Source: Desulforapulum autotrophicum HRM2 (lineage in GTDB: Bacteria; Desulfobacterota; Desulfobacteria; Desulfobacterales; Desulfobacteraceae). Taken from it: a DNA stretch of 64,000 nucleotides. Positions 41,029 to 48,445 of this stretch are shown piece by piece (within the stretch, counting starts at the first letter, position 1; the number at the start of each line of letters is the position of its first letter). Under the pieces are notes generated by a model that had not been told where the DNA came from, made no database searches, and saw only the letters and a program-made list of their open reading frames with translations. The stretch spans positions 4,658,001 through 4,722,000 of the forward strand of contig NC_012108.1 of the NCBI RefSeq assembly GCF_000020365.1, written 5' to 3'. Both the position numbers and the translations under genes were made by a program.

Positions 41029-41526
41029 ATGAAAAAACAAATTATTATCCTTACAACACTCGTATTTGCCATAGTTGGGCTTTCTGGAGTAGCATTTGCC
41101 TGGAACCACGGCCAGGGGCATGGAAAAAAGGGTTGCCGGGCCGGATACAACAGTCCCATGGCAAACCTTACCGAGGACCAGCAAACCCAGCTTAAAACCC
41201 TTCACCAAAAATTTATTGATGAAACAGCAGCGACCAGGGCAGCCATGCGTGCAAAAAAAGATGAGCTAAGAATCCTCATGCAGACATCGGCCCCAGACGG
41301 ACAACGCCTTGTTGCACTTGCCAATGAAGCAGGTGATCTTCAAAAGGCTTTGATGGTCAAACGGATCAACTTTGCCCTTGAGGCAAAAAAGATTGCCCCG
41401 GAAATCAACTTTTTTGCAGGCGGCAAGGGATTTGGAAAAAAGGGCTGCATGGGAGGCCCCAGGAACGGCATGACCATGGGCGATCAAGACAATGACAGCA
41501 CAGATCCTGACACCATTGACAAATAA
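41029..41526 (+). CDS. zraP: ZraP/CpxP/Spy-like periplasmic stress protein
   Basis: 165 residues: signal peptide (1-24, cleavage after 'GVAFA'), then a helical domain with 'NLTEDQQTQLKTLHQKFIDETAATRAAMRAKKDELRILM', the LTxxQ-type hairpin of Spy/CpxP/ZraP proteins. Family members are periplasmic chaperones; ZraP binds zinc and restrains ZraS. Gly/Lys/Cys repeats (GKKGCRAG, GKKGCMGG) flank the core and may bind metal. The ATG has GGAGAAAACC upstream. It sits divergently from the kinase-regulator operon, the enterobacterial zraP-zraSR layout. The longer in-frame start at 40963 is not supported. Confidence 0.87.
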   Translation: MKKQIIILTTLVFAIVGLSGVAFAWNHGQGHGKKGCRAGYNSPMANLTEDQQTQLKTLHQKFIDETAATRAAMRAKKDELRILMQTSAPDGQRLVALANEAGDLQKALMVKRINFALEAKKIAPEINFFAGGKGFGKKGCMGGPRNGMTMGDQDNDSTDPDTIDK

Positions 41527-41539
41527 GCACCAATAAAGG

Positions 41540-41575
41540 AACAAGGCCCTCCTGTTCAACCGGGAGGGCCTTGTT
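41540..41575 (+). terminator. Intrinsic terminator after the zraP-like gene
   Basis: Stem of 13 bp (aacaaggccctcc / ggagggccttgtt) with a 10-base loop and a TT-rich end, which may serve the convergent yaaA-like gene too. Confidence 0.8.
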
Positions 41576-42345
41576 CATTTCAACACAAATACCCACCGGT
41601 TCTTCTGGGAAATTTTTCCGTCATAGGTGTAGCCTGCCACCTTGAACGACTTGATCATCCCTGGTTCTGTCACCCGTTGTTGAACGATCTGCCTTAAAAA
41701 GAGCCCCCTGGCCTGTTTTGAGTGGGCTGCAACGGTTTTTAATACTCCCCCTTTTTTTTCCATGAACGCAAGGGTGATGACCCTCGCTTTTAATCCACCC
41801 TTTGTAACCAGGGATGCATATTCGTCCGATGCCAGGTTCACGATGAATTCATCCGCGGCAAGATTCTCATCAAACCATTCGTGAATCGGAGATGTCCAGA
41901 ATTTACGCAAGGTCATGTTTGCGCCGCATTCAAGCTTGCAGGTGAAATCCAGTCTGTGGGCAAAAACAGCGTCAAAGGGATTGAGCACCCCGTAAAGGGC
42001 CGAGAGAATCACCAGGTTTTGCCTGCAAAATACGAGGGATTCTCCTGTGAATGCTTCCGGAGCAAGGGCCTTGTACACAGCGCCCTGGAATGCAAAGATT
42101 GCAGGAACTGGCCGGGTTTCACCAAACCCGTTAATCTGATCCAGGGTTTTTCGGGCAATGGCGTCACTCACCTTGAAGAGCGCCTTGAGCTCTATTTCAG
42201 AAAACCCCTTGAGCAAACGAATCAGTGCTTGGGCCCGTTGCTCAAAAACAGGCCTGGTCATTATGATTTCAGATTCAATCTCCGGACGAAGCATGGTTTT
42301 TTCCGGATCTGCCATGGTTTTGGCAGGGGAGAGGATGATTTTCAT
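41575..42345 (-). CDS. yaaA: YaaA family peroxide-stress protein
   Basis: 256 residues with the family opening 'IILSPAKTMAD' and internal 'FQGAVYKAL', 'LVILSALYGVLNPFDAVFAHRLDF', 'EYASLV' and 'GLFLRQIVQQRV'. YaaA in E. coli limits intracellular iron and oxidative damage; the biochemical activity is uncertain, DNA-binding being proposed. A stress role suits the nearby oxygen-defence genes. The ATG at 42345 (MKIILSP) is preferred over the preceding one. Its stop touches the terminator of the zraP-like gene. Confidence 0.9.
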   Translation of the reverse strand: MKIILSPAKTMADPEKTMLRPEIESEIIMTRPVFEQRAQALIRLLKGFSEIELKALFKVSDAIARKTLDQINGFGETRPVPAIFAFQGAVYKALAPEAFTGESLVFCRQNLVILSALYGVLNPFDAVFAHRLDFTCKLECGANMTLRKFWTSPIHEWFDENLAADEFIVNLASDEYASLVTKGGLKARVITLAFMEKKGGVLKTVAAHSKQARGLFLRQIVQQRVTEPGMIKSFKVAGYTYDGKISQKNRWVFVLK

Positions 42346-42396
42346 TTTAATTCCCATGTTTGTGGGTTTTTAAACATATTTTACCCGGTGGAACAG

Positions 42397-42984
42397 TTAT
42401 TTCTGTCGAATCCTTGCAATCGCTTCCTGGTAACAAATAGGACAATAGGTGGAGGTTACCTGGATCTTTCCCTTTACATTTAAATACTCCTCAACCGACA
42501 TCCAACAGCCTTCTCCGGGGTTTTTACCAGCGTCGTTACGAATTTTTTTACACACACAGCAAACCGGCAGAATTTTTTCATACATCTTTAATTTCTGTTT
42601 TAGTTCATACTTTTCAAGCACCTCATTGATGCGAAACGTCCGCTCCTCAGGGCTCCCGGGCTTGAGCATATATTCATCGGCACCCAACCGGATTGCCTGA
42701 ATCGCAGAATTAAGATCCCCATAACCGGTCATTATCATGGCCATTCCGTCAGGGTTTACCTGCTTGGATCTTTTAAGCACCTCAATACCGTTAACCTTTC
42801 CCATGATAAGATCGGTTATGACCAGGTCAAAATCAGCCCCCTGCCCATCTAAAATAGTCAGGGCGGCTTCGCCGGATTTTGCCGTGGAGACGTCATATCC
42901 CTGGGCCTCAAGCTCCCTGCCGATTCCCATCAGCACAATGGGGTCATCATCAACCAGCAATATACGGTACGGTAATTTTTCCAT
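42397..42984 (-). CDS. Response regulator with C-terminal Cys-rich module
   Basis: 195 residues. An N-terminal receiver has D58 as phospho-acceptor and K108. It has no DNA-binding output; instead a short tail carries 'PVCCVCKKIRNDAG...WMSVEEYLNV' and 'STYCPICYQEA' (C142, C143, C145, C181, C184), which resembles a zinc-ribbon-like module found at the end of some receiver and sensor proteins. ATG at 42984 has AGAGG upstream. It follows the sensor kinase by 33 bases, so it is the likely phosphotarget. Confidence 0.88.
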   Translation of the reverse strand: MEKLPYRILLVDDDPIVLMGIGRELEAQGYDVSTAKSGEAALTILDGQGADFDLVITDLIMGKVNGIEVLKRSKQVNPDGMAMIMTGYGDLNSAIQAIRLGADEYMLKPGSPEERTFRINEVLEKYELKQKLKMYEKILPVCCVCKKIRNDAGKNPGEGCWMSVEEYLNVKGKIQVTSTYCPICYQEAIARIRQK

Positions 42985-43017
42985 ATAACCTCTTTTAAAC
43001 AATTGGCGTTCGTTCGC

Positions 43018-45591
43018 CTACACCTCTCTTACAGGCGAAAATTCCATGGCAAACCAGGCCCCATTCTCCCTTGGCAGAGCCCGCAGGGTTCCATTATGGC
43101 GAAGGATGATCTCGTGGCAGATGGAGAGCCCAAAACCCATACCAAGCTGCTTTTTGGTGGTAAAAAAAGGATCAAATATTTTATCAAGATCCTCCGGGGC
43201 AATTCCAGGCCCGGTGTCAACATAGTCCACAAAAATTTTATCAGCTGAAACCCTTGTGGTGATCAAGATCTCATTTTGACAGGACAGGATTTCAAATTTA
43301 TCCCCCCCGGCACCCCTAGCTGATTCCACGGCCTCGATGGTGTTGTTAATGAAATTCAAAAAAACCTGCCCCAGATCCTGGGGGTGACAGTCAAAGTCCG
43401 GAACACACTCAGACAGCTCCAGGCGGGCAATGATTCCCTTTTTCTTTAAATAGGCTTCCGACAGTTTTACCGTGTCATGAACAATGGCATTTATATTTGC
43501 TCTCTGCATATAATCAAGGCCGGGGCGATTGAGGTTGAGCAGCTTTTTAACAGTGCTTCCAATGCTTTCAAAGGCACTTCTGATCAGGTCAATCTCTTCT
43601 ATGGCCTTTTTATCGTTGAGGTTTTTTTTGCGAACCAGGGCCAACAGGGCCGAGATTCCTGCCAGGGGGGAATTGATTTCATGGGCAATGGATGCTGCAA
43701 GCTGCCCTGCGGCCGCCAGTCGTTCCGTTCGCACGAGCTGGGCTTCCAGCAGTTTGCGCTCAGCAATGTTTGTCAGCACACCATTGGCCCCCGAAAAACT
43801 GCCGTCATTGTTGTACTGGTAGTGCAGATTCAAATCCACCCAGCTGCTTTTCCCGGCGCCTGAAAGGAATCTAAAACGAACCCCCCGGCGGTATTTTTTC
43901 TTTTCTCGAAAGTCAGACCTGGTCAGTTTCTGTAACTGTTTCCGATCTTGTTCATGTATAAACTGTTCAAACGAACGTCCAACGATATCTCCTGCTTCAA
44001 GGCTGTAGGATGGGCTGTTTGGGATGTTAACCGTTGTTATCAAAAAATTTTCATCAATGGAGAACACAATGTCCGGCATATTTTCAACCAGGGTTCGATA
44101 CCTTTCTTCGCTCAACCGCAGCTTTTCCTCTGACCGGTACCGGGTCGTATTATCCACCACAAAAAGAATAAAGCCCACGTTTATCCCATCATCGTTATGC
44201 ATGGGCATGACCACTAAACGGAAGAGTTGACCGCCATCCACGGAATTCTTCCAGATGAGATCATACTCGAATTTTCCCTGTTTTTGAGCAATATCCAGAA
44301 TCTGGTAAAATTGTTCATTCCCGACCCTGGAAAAAAAATCAAGAGTTGAAAAGTGCTGCCCCATGATCTCTTCTCTTTTTACCTGAAACAGCCTTTCTGC
44401 AGCCGGGTTGAAATGGATGATGCAAGACTTGGAATCAATTGCTGCAATGGCAAACTCGGTTGCAGATTTCAATATGCAATTCAGGGTGAGACTCGTTTGA
44501 CTCAACTCCCGGTTCGCCTTTTCAAGGGCTTTTTCCATTTTTTTACGTTCTGCAATTTCCATGAACAATATATCGTTCTGTTGCTGGAATTCACGGGCAT
44601 TTCTCCGGGAGGCCTCGACCTGCCCGGCAAGAAGTTGTTTCTGGGTATTACTGTGAATCAAGAACCCCACGCTGCCAAAGACCAGTAAAAACAAGAGCAC
44701 CATGATCAGCAAAGCATCCCGGGGATTTATACCCGATGAAAATTTGTCGTCTGGAAAAATATGAATCAGAAAAAAAGGCGTGTGGACAACCCGTGAAAAG
44801 ACCAGGACCTGTTTTTCTCTGCCCAATTCCAGACCCTTCAGCTGGATGAAGCCACTGCGTTTTTTTTCATGTGCCAGGTGCTCACTGACCCATTTTCCGA
44901 ACACAGGGTCTTCGGCCATGAAAAGCGCCTTTGATTTCGGACAGAAGAGATAGATCCGGGACGAATCACCCACGTCCCAGGTGTCAAGGAGATGATGGAA
45001 TGCCGTTTCCAGGGTGACATCCGCCACAATATACCCCATAAATCGATATTTAAAAAAATAGGGAACAGTAATAACGGCATGGGTCGTGTTGTTTCTTTTC
45101 TCAAGAATGGTGCCCATGCAGTTGTCGGCCAGGCTTAAATTCTGCTGGAAACGCCTCTGAATATTCTTTTTCACCTGGGGTGAAACCGTTGTAACTGGAG
45201 TACCGTCGGACTGAACAAATGCGATCCAGTTATAAATTTTAACCTCCCCTATTTTTTTTGAATCGGCAAGTGTCGTGAAGGAGTGCTGCATATCCAGGAG
45301 GCTTGTACCCAGCCCGTATTGCATGGACATGCCAAGGGCCTTGTTCTCAAAATAGGTGGAAATCTCCCTGCTGCCGGACAGGGCCACAAGATCCTGTTCA
45401 CGTTCAGAGAAGAAATAGCCCATGGCCATGGCCTGTTTTTCAAACACAGTGACAAACCGTTTCCGGGATGCATCAATGAGTTGAATCCGGGAATTGTAGT
45501 TGTTCACAAGGAGCGTGCCCACATAAAACAGTATCAGAATGATCACCATTACAATTACAACGTTGGTACGCCTGGTCAAATCAGAAGTCAT
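43018..45591 (-). CDS. Cache-type sensor histidine kinase with PAS domains
   Basis: 857 residues: a membrane helix at 10-30, an extracellular sensor region (about 31-290, dCache-like), a second helix near 292-314, two PAS domains (about 375-490 and 505-620), HisKA 'AASIAHEINSPLAGISALL' with its histidine near 645, and HATPase with 'NFINNTIEAV', 'DTGPGIA' and 'GMGFGLSI'. It follows the periplasmic binding protein at 21 bases, so ligand sensing may go through that protein. The receiver protein follows. Ligand unknown. Confidence 0.92.
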   Translation of the reverse strand: MTSDLTRRTNVVIVMVIILILFYVGTLLVNNYNSRIQLIDASRKRFVTVFEKQAMAMGYFFSEREQDLVALSGSREISTYFENKALGMSMQYGLGTSLLDMQHSFTTLADSKKIGEVKIYNWIAFVQSDGTPVTTVSPQVKKNIQRRFQQNLSLADNCMGTILEKRNNTTHAVITVPYFFKYRFMGYIVADVTLETAFHHLLDTWDVGDSSRIYLFCPKSKALFMAEDPVFGKWVSEHLAHEKKRSGFIQLKGLELGREKQVLVFSRVVHTPFFLIHIFPDDKFSSGINPRDALLIMVLLFLLVFGSVGFLIHSNTQKQLLAGQVEASRRNAREFQQQNDILFMEIAERKKMEKALEKANRELSQTSLTLNCILKSATEFAIAAIDSKSCIIHFNPAAERLFQVKREEIMGQHFSTLDFFSRVGNEQFYQILDIAQKQGKFEYDLIWKNSVDGGQLFRLVVMPMHNDDGINVGFILFVVDNTTRYRSEEKLRLSEERYRTLVENMPDIVFSIDENFLITTVNIPNSPSYSLEAGDIVGRSFEQFIHEQDRKQLQKLTRSDFREKKKYRRGVRFRFLSGAGKSSWVDLNLHYQYNNDGSFSGANGVLTNIAERKLLEAQLVRTERLAAAGQLAASIAHEINSPLAGISALLALVRKKNLNDKKAIEEIDLIRSAFESIGSTVKKLLNLNRPGLDYMQRANINAIVHDTVKLSEAYLKKKGIIARLELSECVPDFDCHPQDLGQVFLNFINNTIEAVESARGAGGDKFEILSCQNEILITTRVSADKIFVDYVDTGPGIAPEDLDKIFDPFFTTKKQLGMGFGLSICHEIILRHNGTLRALPRENGAWFAMEFSPVREV

Positions 45592-45612
45592 CCCGAAAAA
45601 GGCCCTTATCTT

Positions 45613-46539
45613 TTATTTTTCACAAATGCGCATCACCCCTTCAAAAAACGAGGGATAAAATGAAAAAACTGCCGGATAATACTTGTTCACAAGCCTTGCA
45701 TATTTTCCCTCGTTTACACATTTTTGGAAAAAAAGGTTAAATTCATCCCTGAGCCTTACCGAGGATTTGGCAAACCCCACTCCCATATACTGGTTCATTG
45801 AAACGGGACCAAGAATCTTAACCTTTCCCGGCCATTTCTGGATACCCACAAGGGCGTCTGGGAAATCCAGCAGGGTGCAATCTGCCTCATTGTTAAGGAC
45901 AGCGGGAATCAGTTCATTCAAGTTCATTTTGGCGGGCATGATTTTTACATTTACCCCTGAACCCTCTAGGCGGTTCAGGGCAGGGTCAAGACATCCTCCC
46001 TCAATGGCCAAGACACGATACCCCTTAACCCGGTCGATTGTTGACTGAATGTCATGGGCCAGATCGTCCGAAGGAACGATGGGTTGATGGGGAAAATCGG
46101 CCCTGGCAACAATCCACACCCCCGAGGGAAAAATGGGAACGGAGAAGAGGATCTCCCGTTCCCGCCATGGCAGGATGGTAAGCCCGTTGGCGATCAGATC
46201 TCCTTTGATGTCAGCCGGTTCCCCTGTGGAAAGTTTCTGGGTCGATACGGTTGTTTTTTTCCCAATAAGATCGGAGATCACACTCGCCCAGGAGGCATTT
46301 ACATACTCGTAACGAACGCCCAGATAATCTGCAAACATCTGTACCAGCTCAACACTGAACCCGTCACCGCTTCCAGAGACAAAATGGGCATAGGGGACTC
46401 CAAGATGACGAAGTGTTCCCCGTTCCATGACCTTGTCATACCCCTCTGCCCTTGCCCATGATGTCATAAAAAAAGCCATCAGCATACAGACCAGCCCATG
46501 GCAAACAGGGGTCGACCATAAAAAAACATTCTTTTTCAT
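45613..46539 (-). CDS. Periplasmic solute-binding protein (SBP_bac_3), probably a sensor adaptor
   Basis: 308 residues: signal peptide (about 1-31, 'FFMTSWARA'), then 'RGTLRHLGVPYAHFVSGSGDGFSVELVQMFADYLGVRYEYV' and 'TEGDLIANGLTILPWREREILFSVPI'-like blocks of family 3 binding proteins; 'NQYMGVGFAKSSVRLRDEFNLFFQKCVNEGKYARLVNKYYP' is the end. No ABC transporter is adjacent; a histidine kinase and a receiver follow in the same direction, so a sensory role is likely, with an amino-acid-like ligand as the family default. The ATG at 46539 has AGAGGA and begins the signal peptide; upstream in-frame codons are rejected. Confidence 0.87.
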   Translation of the reverse strand: MKKNVFLWSTPVCHGLVCMLMAFFMTSWARAEGYDKVMERGTLRHLGVPYAHFVSGSGDGFSVELVQMFADYLGVRYEYVNASWASVISDLIGKKTTVSTQKLSTGEPADIKGDLIANGLTILPWREREILFSVPIFPSGVWIVARADFPHQPIVPSDDLAHDIQSTIDRVKGYRVLAIEGGCLDPALNRLEGSGVNVKIMPAKMNLNELIPAVLNNEADCTLLDFPDALVGIQKWPGKVKILGPVSMNQYMGVGFAKSSVRLRDEFNLFFQKCVNEGKYARLVNKYYPAVFSFYPSFFEGVMRICEK

Positions 46540-46837
46540 CTGTTCATTCCTCTGTTCCAGATTGAACGCATCCCTTGAAGCAATACACCACTGCCCCTGG
46601 TATGATATGCTTGAATCATGGCTGATTATGGCAAAGGGACATGGGGATGTCAATATGATGGTCATGGGAAAGGATTCCCTTTCCCCGCTGTTTTTAATAA
46701 TAGAAACGTCCCGGATATACCCGGACAGGACTGCAAGTATAACTGCGGCATCCGGGTTCCCTGATTTTGTGTTTGATTTTGTCGATTAATCAGGTTATGT
46801 TTTTATCATGTTTTTTAACTCTTTCTCCATAACGCCT

Positions 46838-47251
46838 ATGAAAAAGGGGCTTTTGATCCCCCTCGTCTTTTTTATCATGGTTTCCAGCGCCGGGGGGGTG
46901 GAGGTAATTGTTAATGCATCCGTACCTGAAATACCATACACCGTAAACGATTTAAAGGCTATTTTTGCCATGCAGCGACCGGTCTGGTCGAACGGTGAAA
47001 GAATACATATTTTTGTCTTTGCCGATGACAATCCTGTCCACCGTGAATTCACCAAAACACGACTCAACATGTTTCCCCACCAGTTCAGAAGAATCTGGGA
47101 CCGTCTGCTCTTTTCCGGAACCGGTCAACCGCCGAGACAGGTCTCGTCCCCGGAAGAGATGATCGACAAGGTCAGCACCACCCCCAACAGCATCGGCTAT
47201 ACCGGGTCTGAACCTGACAATGACAACATCAGGATTATAATACATGAATAA
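46838..47251 (+). CDS. Small PstS/PBP-like periplasmic protein
   Basis: 137 residues: signal peptide (1-20, 'VSSAGG'), then one short PBP-like domain. 'VPEIPYTVNDLKAIFAMQRPVWSNGERIHIFVFADDNPVHREF' resembles the 'ls..el..if.g....W.dG..i' core of phosphate-binding-like proteins that lack a transporter. The ligand is unknown. An ATG ten codons earlier (46808) is possible. It overlaps the porin start by eight bases. The following porin and GGDEF-EAL protein suggest a sensing module across the envelope. Confidence 0.78.
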   Translation: MKKGLLIPLVFFIMVSSAGGVEVIVNASVPEIPYTVNDLKAIFAMQRPVWSNGERIHIFVFADDNPVHREFTKTRLNMFPHQFRRIWDRLLFSGTGQPPRQVSSPEEMIDKVSTTPNSIGYTGSEPDNDNIRIIIHE

Positions 47252-48434
47252 AAACGCCATTCCAGGGACAGTACTTATATTCATTCTTTTGGCCTTTACC
47301 CCAGGGATAAATGCCTACGACCTGTCAGACAAGGCTCAGATCCATGGTTTTTTTACCCAGAATGCCATTCATACCACAGCCAATCAGGCCTATGGTGAAA
47401 GTCAAGACAGGGTTTCCTACAGGCTTACCGAGGCTGGGCTCAATCTGGGTTACCAGCCCCTGGAACGGTTGCATTTTTCTGCCCAGGGACTTTTCCGCCA
47501 GGCTGGAGAACTTGACGACGGCAGCCTGACCCTTGATTACGGGTTGGCCGATCTATCCTTGTATCGACACCCCCGGGGCAGTTTGGGAATCAGGCTGGGC
47601 CGCATCAAAAACCCCCTGGGACTGTACAACGAGACAAGGGATGTGGCCTTTACAACCCCCACGATTATCCTGCCCCATGGCATTTATTTTGACCGTTCCA
47701 GGTCCTTGTTTCTGTCGTCCGACGGCGGACAGTTGTATTTTAACCACAATCTGGGTGCAGGATGGCTGTCCGGCAAATTTAACTATGGAAAGATGAGAAA
47801 CGACAATGATGAAATACGAGATGCTGTTCTTCCCCTGAATGCCACAGGAGAGATGCGCACAGAGACTGATTTTGCAGGACAACTGAGCTATGGGATCAAC
47901 TCGGGAGAATACCTGATCGCCGTAAGCTATGCCGATGTCACCCTGTCCTATGAGCCGGGTCCCATGGACAACTACACCAATGGAACGGTACGCTTTTACC
48001 CCATGGTCTTTTCAGCCCAGTATAACGGCGACAGGATCAGCCTGACAGGGGAATATTTGTATCAAAAAAATGAATTCCTAAACCTGGGCCCCTACAGTCC
48101 AGATGGGAAATCCACAAGTGAAAGCTGGTACTTTCAGGCTGCCTATCGTTTCAACTACAACTGGCAGATCCTGGGACGCTACGGAGAACATTACCTTGAT
48201 CGAGACGACAGAAACGGAGATACTTTCGAACTGATTGGACTGCCGACCCACATGGGGTTTACCAAGGATTTAACCTTTGCCCTTCGCTGGGATATCAAGC
48301 CATGGATGATGATACGGGGTGAATACCACCATATTAACGGGACATCATGGCTTACCACTGCCGACAATCCCGACAGAAACCTCACAGACCAGTACCACGA
48401 CCTCTATGCATTGCAGCTTGCCTTTAAATTTTGA
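47244..48434 (+). CDS. Outer-membrane beta-barrel porin-like protein
   Basis: 396 residues: signal peptide (1-24, 'GINAYDLSD'), alternating beta-strand pattern rich in Tyr/Gly, and a C-terminal 'YALQLAFKF' with terminal phenylalanine. 'IHGFFTQNAIHTT', 'GSLGIRLGRIKNPLGLYNETRDVAFTTP' resemble the porins paired with periplasmic PBP-like proteins in other deltaproteobacteria. It overlaps the upstream gene by eight bases and the cyclase gene starts 12 bases after it, so three genes make an operon. Substrate unknown. Confidence 0.82.
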   Translation: MNKNAIPGTVLIFILLAFTPGINAYDLSDKAQIHGFFTQNAIHTTANQAYGESQDRVSYRLTEAGLNLGYQPLERLHFSAQGLFRQAGELDDGSLTLDYGLADLSLYRHPRGSLGIRLGRIKNPLGLYNETRDVAFTTPTIILPHGIYFDRSRSLFLSSDGGQLYFNHNLGAGWLSGKFNYGKMRNDNDEIRDAVLPLNATGEMRTETDFAGQLSYGINSGEYLIAVSYADVTLSYEPGPMDNYTNGTVRFYPMVFSAQYNGDRISLTGEYLYQKNEFLNLGPYSPDGKSTSESWYFQAAYRFNYNWQILGRYGEHYLDRDDRNGDTFELIGLPTHMGFTKDLTFALRWDIKPWMMIRGEYHHINGTSWLTTADNPDRNLTDQYHDLYALQLAFKF

Positions 48435-48445
48435 CAAAGGGTACC

